Shown here: one piece after another, positions 37,490 through 48,062 of the stretch | Layout of the letters: each line of letters begins with the position of its first letter | Position numbering within the stretch: the stretch's first letter is position 1 | Assembly: GCA_002914805.1 (NCBI GenBank) | Contig: JXTB01000586.1 | Location: 129,195-193,194, forward strand | Reading direction: 5' to 3' | Length of the DNA: 64,000 nucleotides | Origin: Parasponia andersonii | Taxonomy: Eukaryota > Streptophyta > Magnoliopsida > Rosales > Cannabaceae | Notes under the pieces: generated by a model | The model's input: only the letters and a program-made list of their open reading frames with translations | What the model was told of the DNA's origin: nothing | Database searches by the model: none | Position numbers and translations under genes: made by a program

Positions 37490-37790
37490 AAAGCAGGGAC
37501 AGGGTCTACCCGTTGGAAGTAGACCCCACCCTCCGAGGAGCATAGCTATACGAAAGCTAAATAAAAGCAGGGACGGGGTCTAACCGTTGGAAATAGACCC
37601 TCTTCAAGGAGCATCTTAGCTATACGAAAAGCTAAAGGAAAGCAAGGTCAGGGTCCACCCGTTAGAAGCAGACCCTCTCCAGAGAGCGTTTTAGCCGCAT
37701 GCAAGACAAAGGAAAGCAGGATCAGGGTCTACCTGTTGGAAGCAGACCCTACCCAGAGAGCTGTTTAATTACGCGTGAACTGGAAATGAA
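37490..37790. repeat. Second tandem array, ~74-bp period, four to five diverged copies
   Basis: AAAGCAGG-type unit starts at 37490, 37564, 37639 and 37713 (spacing 74, 75, 74), each followed by GGGTCTACCCGTTGGAAG or a variant and CAGACCCT. A more degraded unit follows to about 37825. Unrelated in sequence to the 112-bp array. Confidence 0.85.
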
Positions 37791-38475
37791 CTGAGTTAGA
37801 GCCTACCCGTTGGAAGTAGTCCAGTACAAGACCAGGCACGAAGACAGAAGTTAAAATCAAACTCTGTTTATTATTTCACAAAGTACAAAGTGCATGGTCT
37901 ACAGGGACGCGCATCCGGAAGCCATGGTCTATAGGGACGTGCATCCAGAAGCTCTACTTATAAGAGGCAGGTTTTGGACGGACTCGCAGGGACACATCAA
38001 AGTGGTAGCGCCCTATTCGCTCCCAATAAGAGCCGAACCCAGGCCTTTTCTTTTGCAGCGACGGGTCCGAACAGTGATCAACCAACTCCTGGAGGTGGTT
38101 CCTGGCACATTCCCATTTAGGGTCGGAGAAGTCTAGCCACACGCTTGGGTCGAATTCTGTCAAGACAAGTCATAACAGAAGTTATACATCGTCAAAACCG
38201 GATGAGCCGAAACTCATATCCCAATCTCCAGAGTTAATCTTGTCGATCATAGTACGAGGAGAATTCACTAAGAACTCGAAATCATATACGACCGAGTCAA
38301 ACCCAAATGCCGGCCTCACTGCCGACAAGGGAATGGCATCGTATAAGATATCTGACCCTTACACCAAACGCGATCAACAAAAAGAGTAAGAAAATTGAAT
38401 AAACTTGGGAAAACAGCATGGTTTCTATTATTAAATGGATGGTTACAACTTTACAAATACATGGCGCAAGAGGCC

Positions 38476-41400
38476 CTAATTACCTCCAGCCAGGGGAGTG
38501 CAGCCAGTTTCGGCAATTGGACCAGCTCTAGCAGGGGGTGGCATACCAGGGTCGGAGTCATCGCTAGATAAAACGACCGTGCCAGACCCATCGCCAGTTA
38601 AGGCCCCAAAATCAGGCTGACCGCAAGGAACCTTCAAGGCTTGCTCTAGCGGACCGGAAGCAAGGACAATCTCCTTGGCAACAAAGGCGGAGGTAGAGGG
38701 CCCATCTTTTTCTTCGTCGTGCATCTTCAGCACATCAGCAGAGTACACGATGTTGATCTCATCCCCTAGCTACTACATGTAGTGCTTAACGGAATAATGG
38801 TCTCTATCAACGCCTTTCTGCTCATCAAACTAGTCTGGTGTTACCACCTCAGCGTGGCCTTCGAATTCCCTATTCTCCCAGCCAGACCTATAGCTCTCTG
38901 CAGAAAGGACATCCACCTGCCTTTGGTACCTCGTCTTTAGTTTCTCCGCATCTGCCAGTCTATCCCTCAGCGCCACCAGCCTCAGCTTCACTTGCTGCTG
39001 CGACAAGTCGACCAAAAGAATGTTAATATCGATGAGATCTTCGCCGTGCTTGCGAGACAGCTCTGTATGAGCCCCCATCAATTTTTTGTGATCCAAGCAA
39101 AGATGTCGGTTTACCTCATTGGACTGGTCAAGTCTGCGCCACAGGGAATGGGCCTCCAATTTGGCTTTTGCCTCGGCCTTCCTCGCCTCTTTAGCATCAT
39201 CGATGGCCCTGTCGTGAGCGATGAAGGCCAGCCCCATCTCCGCCCCTGTGTTCTGCAGGTCCTGCTCCTTGACCCTGAGCTCATTTAGGCCATCCTGGTG
39301 GCCTCGGATTGAGTGAGCTTGTCAGCCTCTGCCTCAGCCAACTTTACAACCAGCTACTCGCGCCTGACCCTCTCGGCACTCAGAGCGTGAGCCACCACGC
39401 TGCCAACCCTAGCCTCATCCAGGCTCCGATACAAGTCGAAGTCAGCCCTCAACTTAGTAAGGGCGGCCTCGCTCCGCTCGGCCAGTGTAAAACGGGAGTT
39501 CAGCTCCCCGGTCAGCTCCCTGACGCGAGAAGAATAAAAGAACTAGATGACGGCTAGCTACAAGATACAAGAAAGGGAAGTCAGTATTCAGCAGGGATGC
39601 CAAAAAATGGAGATGGCAACCAGACGAGCCAAACCTGCGTAATGTTAAGGCCGGCGACGAACTCAACGTTCTCCACGGAGAGCACCTCCAACTCGGGCTC
39701 CGCAGCTGGACCCTCTCCTTGGGTGTTGTCCGCATTTGAGAAACACGACTCTACCCCACCAACTGCGAGGACACCCTCTCCTCCCACCGGACACGCTCTT
39801 GTAGCTCTTTTCGACGCTCCCGAAGCAGTGGTGGTGGGGACGGTAGAAAGCTGAGCATCACTGAGGGCGCCTTCGGTGACAGCTGGGGTCAGAGCATCCT
39901 CAGTAGAAGATGCGACAACGACTGCTGTTGCATCGGCAGTTTCGGTCGCCATCCCCATTGGAGCCCCGCCTGAATGTGATTTTTCGGTCTTGTTTTGATC
40001 AGTTCCCCCTGACTGGCCGCTGCGCGCGGACCTTCTCCTCCTTATGAGGATCAGCGTGGCCCCATCGTCATCACTGTCGGAAGAGGGGGCAATTCTGCCC
40101 CTCTTTCCTGCCGGGCCCTCTTTCCTGCCGGGCCCTCCTTCTCTTTGGATGAGTCGGCCTCGTGACGCCATTTTATTGGGACCAGGGGAGGGGAAGGCAA
40201 CCGAGATTTCAACCTTAGAGCCCGCCCGCTGAGATCAGCGATCTCCCCATGGGGGCAAGCAGTACTGAACCCCGTGCTCGTCTTCGAACCAGAGTTGGGG
40301 AAGGAAGAGGTCAGAGCAGTGGATTCCCCAGGCAGGCTCGAGGGCGCCCCCTTGCTATAAATGATTTTTATGGCCATCGTCTCCTGAGTAGGAAGTCCGC
40401 TAGCACCGGAGGAGGGGACCGCAGGTGCCTCATCCTCTGAAGACACCACAAGGTGCCGACCAGTGGATACCTTAGATCAAGCCTTGTGCATAGTGGCACT
40501 TCCCTTGATTGGAGAGAGGTCTGCTAAAGGGCTTGCATCAAAACCTATAAAGAGCAAGCAACATAGTTAGAACATAGCTATAACCCGATCGATGGAGCTC
40601 CAGAATGCGAAAATGAACTCACCCTTAACTCTCTTGGGGGCGGCGGTTTCCTCTCTACAGAGCCTGACGCACTCCTCGGCCACGAGCCTCACGGCCTCTT
40701 CGAGCTCGTGGCTAGTTGGCTCCACCAGGTCGCAGGGACCCGCCAGCTGGCTCAACGCCGTAACCTGACGATCCACCATGGTGATACGATTCTGCTCAAC
40801 GACGGAACCAGTTTAGGGCCGGGGCGTCAAGCTGGCTCCGCAGATGCTTTGTGATGACCCAAGTATCCAAGTATCCAGTGGGAAGAGAAGGTATGAGATT
40901 ATCCTAGGCATCATATTCATCACCTGGGGGTTCAGGGTGGCCTGGATGTGTCGGTAATCCACAGGGGACCTAAAGATGACGACCCCCTCCAGCTCGTTGA
41001 GCTGCCTCGCCGACAATTGCGACTCAAATCTACTTTCTTCCACAGAGGATGCACAAGAAAAAATATCATGAACAATAACAGACGAGGTGAACACAGGCCC
41101 AAAAATCACGACCTAGTACTTACTCTGCAAAAAAAACGAAGGAATTTGGAAGTACTCTCATTCACCCAAGGAGAGCACCACGCCCCTCCGACGGCATACA
41201 GTCTAGAGAGGGAGTCCCATTGCTTGTCCGACCTCGGCAAGCCCCAGAAAATATACTGTCCTGGGAGCGGTTGAAAGTAGAAAGTAGGGTAGGAGCTCTT
41301 TTTGTGGATGAAGGTGAGCTTGTAGGCATAAAAGACCACCTCCAGGTCTATATGTATGTTATAGAGAACTGATAGGGCAGAAAGCCCCATCAAGATCATG

Positions 41401-41659
41401 ATTCCGTTAGTGTTGAGCTGCATCGGATGAATCCCCGTGAGGCTAAAGAACTGATGGACCAAGGGAAGGAGAGGAAACCGTAACCACTCCAGATGTCGCC
41501 TCCCCAGAATGATGGAGCCTTCTGGAGCAGAGGGATAAAGGTACTAGTCCGTTGGGCTGTCGACCCTCTCTAAAGTGACTCCGCTGGGGAAGCAGAGCTA
41601 CCTTCTCAACGACCCTAATTCAAAATCTGTGACAGGGCAGAGTTCAGATCCAAGGACAT
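38476..41659 (-). pseudogene. Antisense gene relic of the Tat element ('putative gypsy type transposon' ORF)
   Basis: Opposite to gag-pol, a broken gene runs from an ATG at 41659 to a stop at 38476. Near 41490-41170 the minus strand encodes LEWLRFPLLPLVHQFFS, GIHPMQLNTNGIMILMGL and PLPGQYIFWGLPRSDKQW. This pattern matches, from memory, the plant domain named putative gypsy type transposon. Later parts are Ser/Pro-rich, then a coiled-coil-like segment (39237-38830, Ala/Glu/Leu/Arg-rich) and an acidic tail (SSDDSDPG). Intron signals exist: a GTAAGT donor at 41123, and a GTGAGT donor at 40622 paired with a TATAG acceptor at 40545, giving a 78-bp intron with an open frame on both sides. Stops soon after the ATG (TAG after 14 codons) and several frameshifts show it is dead. 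Function of such antisense ORFs is not known. Confidence 0.75.
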
Positions 41660-41782
41660 CGTGTTAGATGTGATCGAAGAAGACGAAAGGTTTTAGGAAA
41701 AAGAAGATGCGGAAACCCTAAGATTTGAGAAAGCTGAAATACTTGGAGATTTTGGTAAAGAAAGAAATAAGCGTAAATGCGG

Positions 41783-41791
41783 CTTTTATAG
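41783..41791 (-). promoter_or_regulatory. TATA box of the antisense gene
   Basis: CTATAAAAG on the minus strand, in the context CCCCTCTATAAAAGCCGC, about 125 bases upstream of the antisense ATG at 41659. This is an almost ideal plant TATA box and implies a separate promoter within the element. Confidence 0.65.
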
Positions 41792-41984
41792 AGGGGGAGC
41801 TGGAGAGTTTTTCCTGGAGAAGGGCAGAGCAAGGAAAACCGAAGCGTCATAATTTCAAAATTTGAAAAAATTGTGACATGGGATAGCGTGCCTCCGCGTC
41901 AGCAATCGGGGAGCCACGTGTATCCCTCAAATTGGAGGAACGGAGAAACAATTTCCCTACTTGATAGATACGAATCCATCAAAT

Positions 41985-42000
41985 AGGGAAATGAGGGCAG
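41985..42000 (+). other. Polypurine tract
   Basis: AGGGAAATGAGGGCAG directly before the 3' LTR, the expected second-strand primer of an LTR-retrotransposon. Confidence 0.7.
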
Positions 42001-42001
42001 T

Positions 42002-42805
42002 TATGGGACCCATTCCTAAATCATATATCACATGGACGATTAAGTGGCAAAACAGGTCATAAAAGGGGCACACCGTCCGACACGTGTCCAGAGTGAGTAA
42101 TTAAAGGCCATGCGAATCGCATATGGTACCATGTAGGCCCATGGGCTGTCCGAGGCTAGGGCTGAGCCCATCCCAGACCCTGGATGGACTCGGCCCAGTC
42201 CGATTCTTACCTCGACAGCTAAGGGTCAGAAGCCCCAAGGGTCTTCCACCAGAGTACAATGGGAAGCAACTCACAGCTCCAGACCCAGATAGAGTATTTA
42301 ATGCGATCTTGAATAGGTGTGCGCATTGGACAAACCATCCTGACAGAACAACAGTTTATCACAATCTCGCCCCTGACAGACTCGAGCCATAGGGGACGGT
42401 AGAAACTAGGTTACGACGATATAGAGAGAATCACGGTAATCTCGGTCCATGATCTCTGGAGTAAGTCGTGATGAAAAAAAAAACTCGGTTCTGGGATTGA
42501 AAACCATGATGTTCACAATTTCAGGACTATATATATGAGTCATACGTCCCCGAAAGGAGAGGGCATGTATGCATACAAAACGATAAAGATATACTCATAA
42601 AAAGAAAAACTAAATCTTTGCTACCTGAATCAAAGATAAATAACTGACTTAAGTATCGGAGAGTCTTTGCAGATGGCCTCCCCAGTCTCTCCATTCCTAC
42701 CTGAAGTCAAAAGCTCTTTGGGATAGCAAGGACACGTGGACAGTTGGAGGATACATCATCAGCAGTTCAGAGACACGTGCACAGCCGGTGAAAATCGCTC
42801 CAACA
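42002..42805 (+). repeat. 3' LTR
   Basis: Starts TATGGGACCCATTCC (the expected TG has become TA) and ends GCTCCAACA. Collinear with 30309-31113 with many transitions. Confidence 0.9.
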
Positions 42806-44247
42806 ATAACCTATTATAAAAAACAAATAGGAAAACGAAAACAACAAATAAGAAAAAAATTCCATAAAAAGAAAGCAAAATATAAGAAACGAAATGTAGA
42901 ACTCTAAACATCGATTGCCATGCCAGTAATTATTAGAAGTTTTGAGCTCGTCCTTTCTTCCATTTTGATTATTATATTTTCATTGTAAATCGAATTTGAG
43001 TTATGTCATGCTTATAATTATTCCAACTATGTTGATGATATCAGGTAATAATGCTTGCAAGATTACTTTATGGCATTTCTTTCAGTTTTTAGGTCCTAAA
43101 AATGATTTAGGACGTATGAGAGTTAATGACGTTAAAATTCTCAGTCATTTAACTACATAAGTCGCCCAACCCACACATGCCGCTTATATTCAATTTCAAT
43201 TATACAAAAATTTGAACTAATTTACATGATTCTTGTTATTTGAAATCGCTTAACTGCACCATATATTTGTTATATTATACAACTGCGTTTCACTCCACTC
43301 TGTAGTCACTAGAACCTCTTTAACTATCCTCATTATTATTATTATTATTATTATTTTGGTAAATATATAAGGGGAATCGAGTGGTGCCCATAATGCTCCA
43401 CATAAACCTTCGGTTTACTAGCAATTCTGGGTACTATCAAGAAATTACAGGACCTGACCCATTTTCCTAGGCTCAACCCAACGTTTTCCAAGTCTACCAT
43501 AATTCCAAAGGAAATGCCACTTCTAAGGCTAGAAACTCAAAATGAGAACTTGTAAATTCGAACTCTTAAACTTAGACTGAGGAGACTTAGAAAATATAAC
43601 TGTACCACTACACCACATCCTCAGTGGTAACCTCTTTAATTATCCGCGCGAATTTGTGATTTTTTTTTCTTATTTGCTAAAACCAAATTGCACTGCTATT
43701 GTGGTGAATATGTAGCAAAGTTTCTCCAACAATAGCAGAGAAGCTATTTTAAGGTTTTATATCTTATTTTATCCAAAATTTTATTTACAATTTTAGTTTT
43801 ATTCGTATCCAGGACAAAAGCTAAATTACAATGTATCATTGAAAATTTGAACTAATAACTTTTGAACATTTTTTTTCTTTGTTTTTCTTCTTCTACCACT
43901 TAAGTTCAGAAGTAGAAGTTATCCAAAATAAACACTTCATCTTGTTCAACTTTTTCCTCTCTTTGTTTTTGAAAAATTAAAAATTTTGTTTATCTTTTTT
44001 TCGAAAGGATAATGATATATAAACTTAGATATATATATATATTTTTAAAATATAGATTTTGACACTTACCCTCGTGAGTTTACTAATAATCCTTAAGCGC
44101 TAGAAAAGTCTCGTTCATAATTTTTTTTTTCATAACTAACACATAATGTTATATCATCTATCTAAACTTCCTTTAAGTAGTCTAATTAAAATGTCCAAAT
44201 CTTTGTTTTCTTTGAACCATGGCCATTACCAAGTTTTTTCATCAAAC

Positions 44248-44371
44248 TCCTTAATCAGTTTTCATCACGATTAGAGTTAGAAGATACAAACTATCACAAT
44301 TAAATTTGTTCCTTTATTAATTTTCATTACGATTAGAGTTAGAAGATACAAACTGTCACAATTAAATTTAT
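44248..44371. repeat. Tandem duplication, 62-bp unit
   Basis: The block ACGATTAGAGTTAGAAGATA recurs 62 bp apart (44267 and 44329), followed in both copies by CAAACT.TCACAATTAAATTT. Two copies with a few differences. Confidence 0.85.
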
Positions 44372-46230
44372 TTTTAATTTTAATCGAAAAATTTCAAATG
44401 GAGTCGAATTTTTATTAGAAAGGAGATGCGTGTGTAATTTGGGATTTCCAATTTTCTATCAAAAAAAATTATTTTTGTAAAATGAGTTATAATTTCTTCT
44501 ATATTTTCATTAATGAGTTTAAAATATGGTCAAAATCACGAATGCCCGAAAAAATAGTGTTTCTGGTAGCCATGTAATTGTAGAGAAAGATTAGGGACAA
44601 AATGGTAATTGAATAAATAGAAGACGATGGACAAGTTATTAGTAGGGTTACTTGGTTGGTTGCTAGCGAGGGGCACCGACGAAACGGTGATTGGATGGAC
44701 GGCCTGCCATGTAAGCTTATAGATAGTGTTCCGCCAACTCATGACCTCACTGACCCTTAGACTGACCAAAAAATATTACCTTTCTAATTTGATTTTAAAC
44801 ATTAATAAAAAAAAATTAATAGAAGACTTTTATAAACAAATGATTAAACCCAATTAAACCAATCTTAATCTGACACCAGCCAATAAAATCTGACTTCCTA
44901 TCCTAAGGATATTTTAAGATCATAATTAATTACTTTTCATTTTTCAAAAAGTTTGGTTTCAATTCAACCACTCTGTACTACTAGAATACGCCCAACACCT
45001 TTTTGGGTTCACATTCGCCAAGTCAACCTAGGTATTGTTACGAGGGCCCACTTATCTTTATATATGTGAATCTTACACCGCGCTTGATTAGCTCCTTACG
45101 GTTCATTGGCAATCAGATAATAAAATTTGTAATTAATAGTTTGGGAATTTTATGTGTATAGTTATTAGTTTAGGAGTTCTTATTAGTTTAGGAGTTCAAG
45201 TCAGTTATTAAAATTTATGCGCCAACTGCTTTTGTTTGATGTCCTGGCATGGCACGTATTAAACTCTTTACAGTTATGAAAATATGAACTATTCTCCCAA
45301 TTATAATGGTGGACGCATGGCAAAATAACGATTAGCATATTTAATTGTGTTTTAGTATTTTTTTTTTTCATTCTTCCCTCTATTTCTTATTCAATACTTT
45401 TTATCCTTCTAAACAATATTTTCGAAAAAAATAAAATTAATAATCTTTTCTTTGAACACGAGTTGAATTTATCTACCATATAAATATTGTTCTTTCTATC
45501 AAACTTCGTCCAAAAAATATTATTTGAATCATAGAAAATATTGACATTCAATCTTTTTTTTTCCCCCCAAAAGATAACCACTTTAATCATTTAATAAAGT
45601 GTGGCAGAATTTAGTTAAGAATTATATTTGTTTAAATGAGATGTTGAATGCTAAACCATGTTTGGTAAAACTATAATTTGAAAAAAAAAATGAGGTGATC
45701 TTCTCAAAATGTTTCCAAAATATTTATGTAATATCCTTCAACTTTCAAACAAAAAATAATAAGAAAATAAATTGACTACCAAATAAGTTCCAAATGGTTC
45801 GATTCCTTTCAGAGTAAAATAGTAATTATAGTAATCTTTACATTTGATATTTAGTTTACGTCCGTGTGTTTTTATCATTTTATAACTAAATGGCATAGTA
45901 AATTAGTTTTACGTTACTTATATCAGATACAATATAATTTGGTGTATATACTTATCAATGCTTATAGTAGTAAATCAGTTTTTCCACTTAATATATCAAG
46001 TTTATCAAGTAATATACTCGACAATTTTTTTGAGGGGAATATACTCGAAAATTTTACTAAAGAACATGAATAATAAATGTATTCTAAAAGGTTCCAAAAT
46101 TCCGTGATTTTGCTAACATTTTTTTTTTAAATATGTTGTGAGTGATTGGACTCAAACTTGATATCCGAGAAACTTACATAAGTAGTAATAATTTTGAATA
46201 GGAATGCTTTGAAAAATTATTTTTTTTATA

Positions 46231-46346
46231 CTGTCACAGTATATGTGACCTTGTATGATGAGGCGTCACATGATTTGTAACCATTAATTGGCTCTAAAAA
46301 AATTATTATTTTATAGTTATACTACCGTCACACAATACTGTGACAC
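46231..46346. repeat. Small hairpin element (possible MITE), ~115 bp
   Basis: GTCACAGTATATGTGAC at 46233-46249 pairs with the reverse complement of 46327-46344 (GTCACAGTATTGTGTGAC). Between them is AT-rich DNA. No clear target duplication. Confidence 0.55.
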
Positions 46347-46436
46347 TACTAGAAAGATCATTTAGCAAAATACACCCAAAAAAGTGATCCAAATCTAAAT
46401 TACTACTAGTGAGCTCAATTTCCCGAGAAATTATAA

Positions 46437-46553
46437 TGGGCCCATTTTGCTAAAAGCCCATTGACATTCAGGTCCAGCATAGGCCCAATGTGTAAATAAT
46501 GTCGGTCGCCCATATAAGAGGCCCAATATTAGTGGGTGATTCAGTTAGCCCAT
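46437..46553 (+). promoter_or_regulatory. Cluster of GCCCA (site II-type) elements
   Basis: GGGCCCA at 46438-46444 and GCCCA/GCCCAA/GCCCAT at about 46456, 46483, 46508, 46521 and 46548, with CATATAAG near 46511. Such GCCCA clusters are bound by TCP factors and are typical of plant housekeeping promoters for ribosomal and mitochondrial proteins. Confidence 0.65.
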
Positions 46554-46686
46554 TATGTACTCCCGAACATTACTAGCCATTAGCCAAGCCGCGCCATGCC
46601 TGTCACCTAATATAAAATGAAAAATACTGCACACACGGGAGCCCATTTAACAAAGCTGATGTTGCAGAAAGCATTGGGAATTAGGG

Positions 46687-46695
46687 TTAGGGTTT
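46687..46695 (+). promoter_or_regulatory. Telo-box
   Basis: TTAGGGTTT (AAACCCTAA on the other strand) preceded by another TTAGGG, 36 bases before the ATG of the small gene. Telo-boxes combine with site II elements in growth-related plant promoters. Confidence 0.65.
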
Positions 46696-46730
46696 GAGAT
46701 TGATAATTGGGTGAGAGTGAAGCAGCGACA

Positions 46731-48062
46731 ATGATTTACGACGTTAACTCTCATCTTTTCCGATCTTTCCTCAGCCAGAAGGGAGGCTCCTCCGATAAGA
46801 GGTGTTTCGTTGCCCTAATTTCTCTTTCGTAAATTTTTATGCACATTAAGCTCAATTTGAATCAAACAAATATTATAGGAATTTTTTTCTGGCTAATATG
46901 ATGTACATTAATGGTGATGAAATTTATCAGCTTAGTGTTGTCGTTTTGGTTTAGAATTTTGAATTCAAGTGGGTATTTGTCGTCGTTTTGTCTGAATTTC
47001 TCGTTGCTATTCATACGTCTACGTTATAGTCGATTATAGTTCGAACCAAAAAATTAAATGAAAAACGAAGAGTCTATTTTATTGTTGGAGGTTGTTACAT
47101 TCTTATTTATACATTTGCCCCAAGTGGGAAGTACTTCAAATTCTGAGATCTGGTATTTTATTCATAGTTCAGAAGAGTTTGCGTACTTGTACTAGTGCAC
47201 CAAATTGACATGGTTGATAATTTGAGTTTCCTGAAGTTTATTTTACCTTGTTTGGTCTATGTGTTATGTTCATTCTAGGAGTTCTTCCTGCTTGTAGGAC
47301 TAGCTGAGTTCGTTCTGTTTCGTCTCTTTTGTGCTGCTGTTGGATGGTTTTTGTAAGCAAATGAAGTGGAGGTTTACAAACTAGAATTTCTTATACTTGA
47401 GTTTTGCCATGTTTTGTTTTTCCTTTTGCATCCAGAAACTTGCGTAATTCGAAGATTTGGGAGCATGTAAATTGTTTTAAATTGTTACTCTTTACTCATG
47501 AATTGATAATTCAAGCTTAGGATTATTAATTTTGGAGACCAGATTTAGATGCTTGTCCCAGAGCATATTTTATTAAAACCAAGCATCTCCGAGGTGTGTA
47601 TCATTACTTGTAATGAATTAGTACCCAAGTCTAATTTTTAAAGGGATTGAAATCTAGTGGGACCAACCTTGGGCTCTAGTGCTCTGCTGTTTTTATTTTT
47701 GTTGTAGTTGGAACTTTTTTATGCACACAATACTGAACGTTAGGAAAGTGTGCACTTTGTATCCCTATGTGGATTGGTAATCATGCACTATTTCCTCTAT
47801 TCATACTAAAACCATTTTATTTTTAGGCCATTCTTGATCCTTGATCAACTTGTAGTTTATGTTTTGTATATTTTCGTTTTTAGTGTTCATTTCTATGTTA
47901 TTTTTGGGGAGCCCCATTGTATTGATTTTCCTGAGAGGTTTTTGACATTTGGCTGTACCTTTTCTTGTTTTTATCTTCTTCTTTCTTAGGAAAATTGAAG
48001 AGCAGAAGCCTAAGGAGCAGAGACCTAAAGCCAATGAGAACAAGCCTGTGATGACAGAGTGA
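46731..48062 (+). CDS. Small conserved-looking plant protein, 47 residues, unknown function
   Basis: Two exons, 46731-46801 and 47990-48062, join (phase 2) across a 1.19-kb GT..AG intron and give a 47-residue product: MIYDVNSHLFRSFLSQKGG..., then a very charged half (KIEEQKPKEQRPKANENK) ending VMTE. It is too short to stand out as an ORF. Support comes from the exact frame across a clean donor (AAGAG|GTGTTT) and acceptor (TTCTTAG|G), and from the strong housekeeping-type promoter just upstream. I have the impression of a conserved short plant protein but cannot name it. No signal peptide or membrane segment is seen; the C-terminal half is probably unstructured. Confidence 0.65.

Larger units (their letters stand above)
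30309..42805 (+). mobile_element. Complete, inactive Ty3-type LTR-retrotransposon of the Tat lineage
   Basis: Two directly repeated 0.8-kb LTRs enclose a primer-binding-type site, decayed gag-pol, two tandem-repeat arrays, an antisense gene relic and a polypurine tract. The flanking 5-mers ATAAT (30304-30308) and ATAAC (42806-42810) look like an aged target duplication. Placement in Tat rests on three things: RT followed by its own RNase H-like region and a second RNase H domain before integrase, long DNA between integrase and the 3' LTR, and an antisense ORF there. The LTRs differ at many positions (about 90% identity by eye), and the coding frame has at least nine in-frame stops and three frameshifts, so it is an old insertion. 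Base composition is clearly more GC-rich than the flanks. Confidence 0.9.
42806..46430. other. AT-rich intergenic DNA right of the retrotransposon
   Basis: Contains an ATT microsatellite (about 43331-43354), a 62-bp tandem duplication (44248-44371) and a small hairpin element (46231-46346), listed separately. No protein-coding gene or RNA gene is recognised. Confidence 0.5.

Noticed and set aside
39309..40440. Several + strand open frames of 60-90 codons
   Set aside because: They are shadows of the antisense gene relic on the minus strand, which has the recognisable composition and splice signals.
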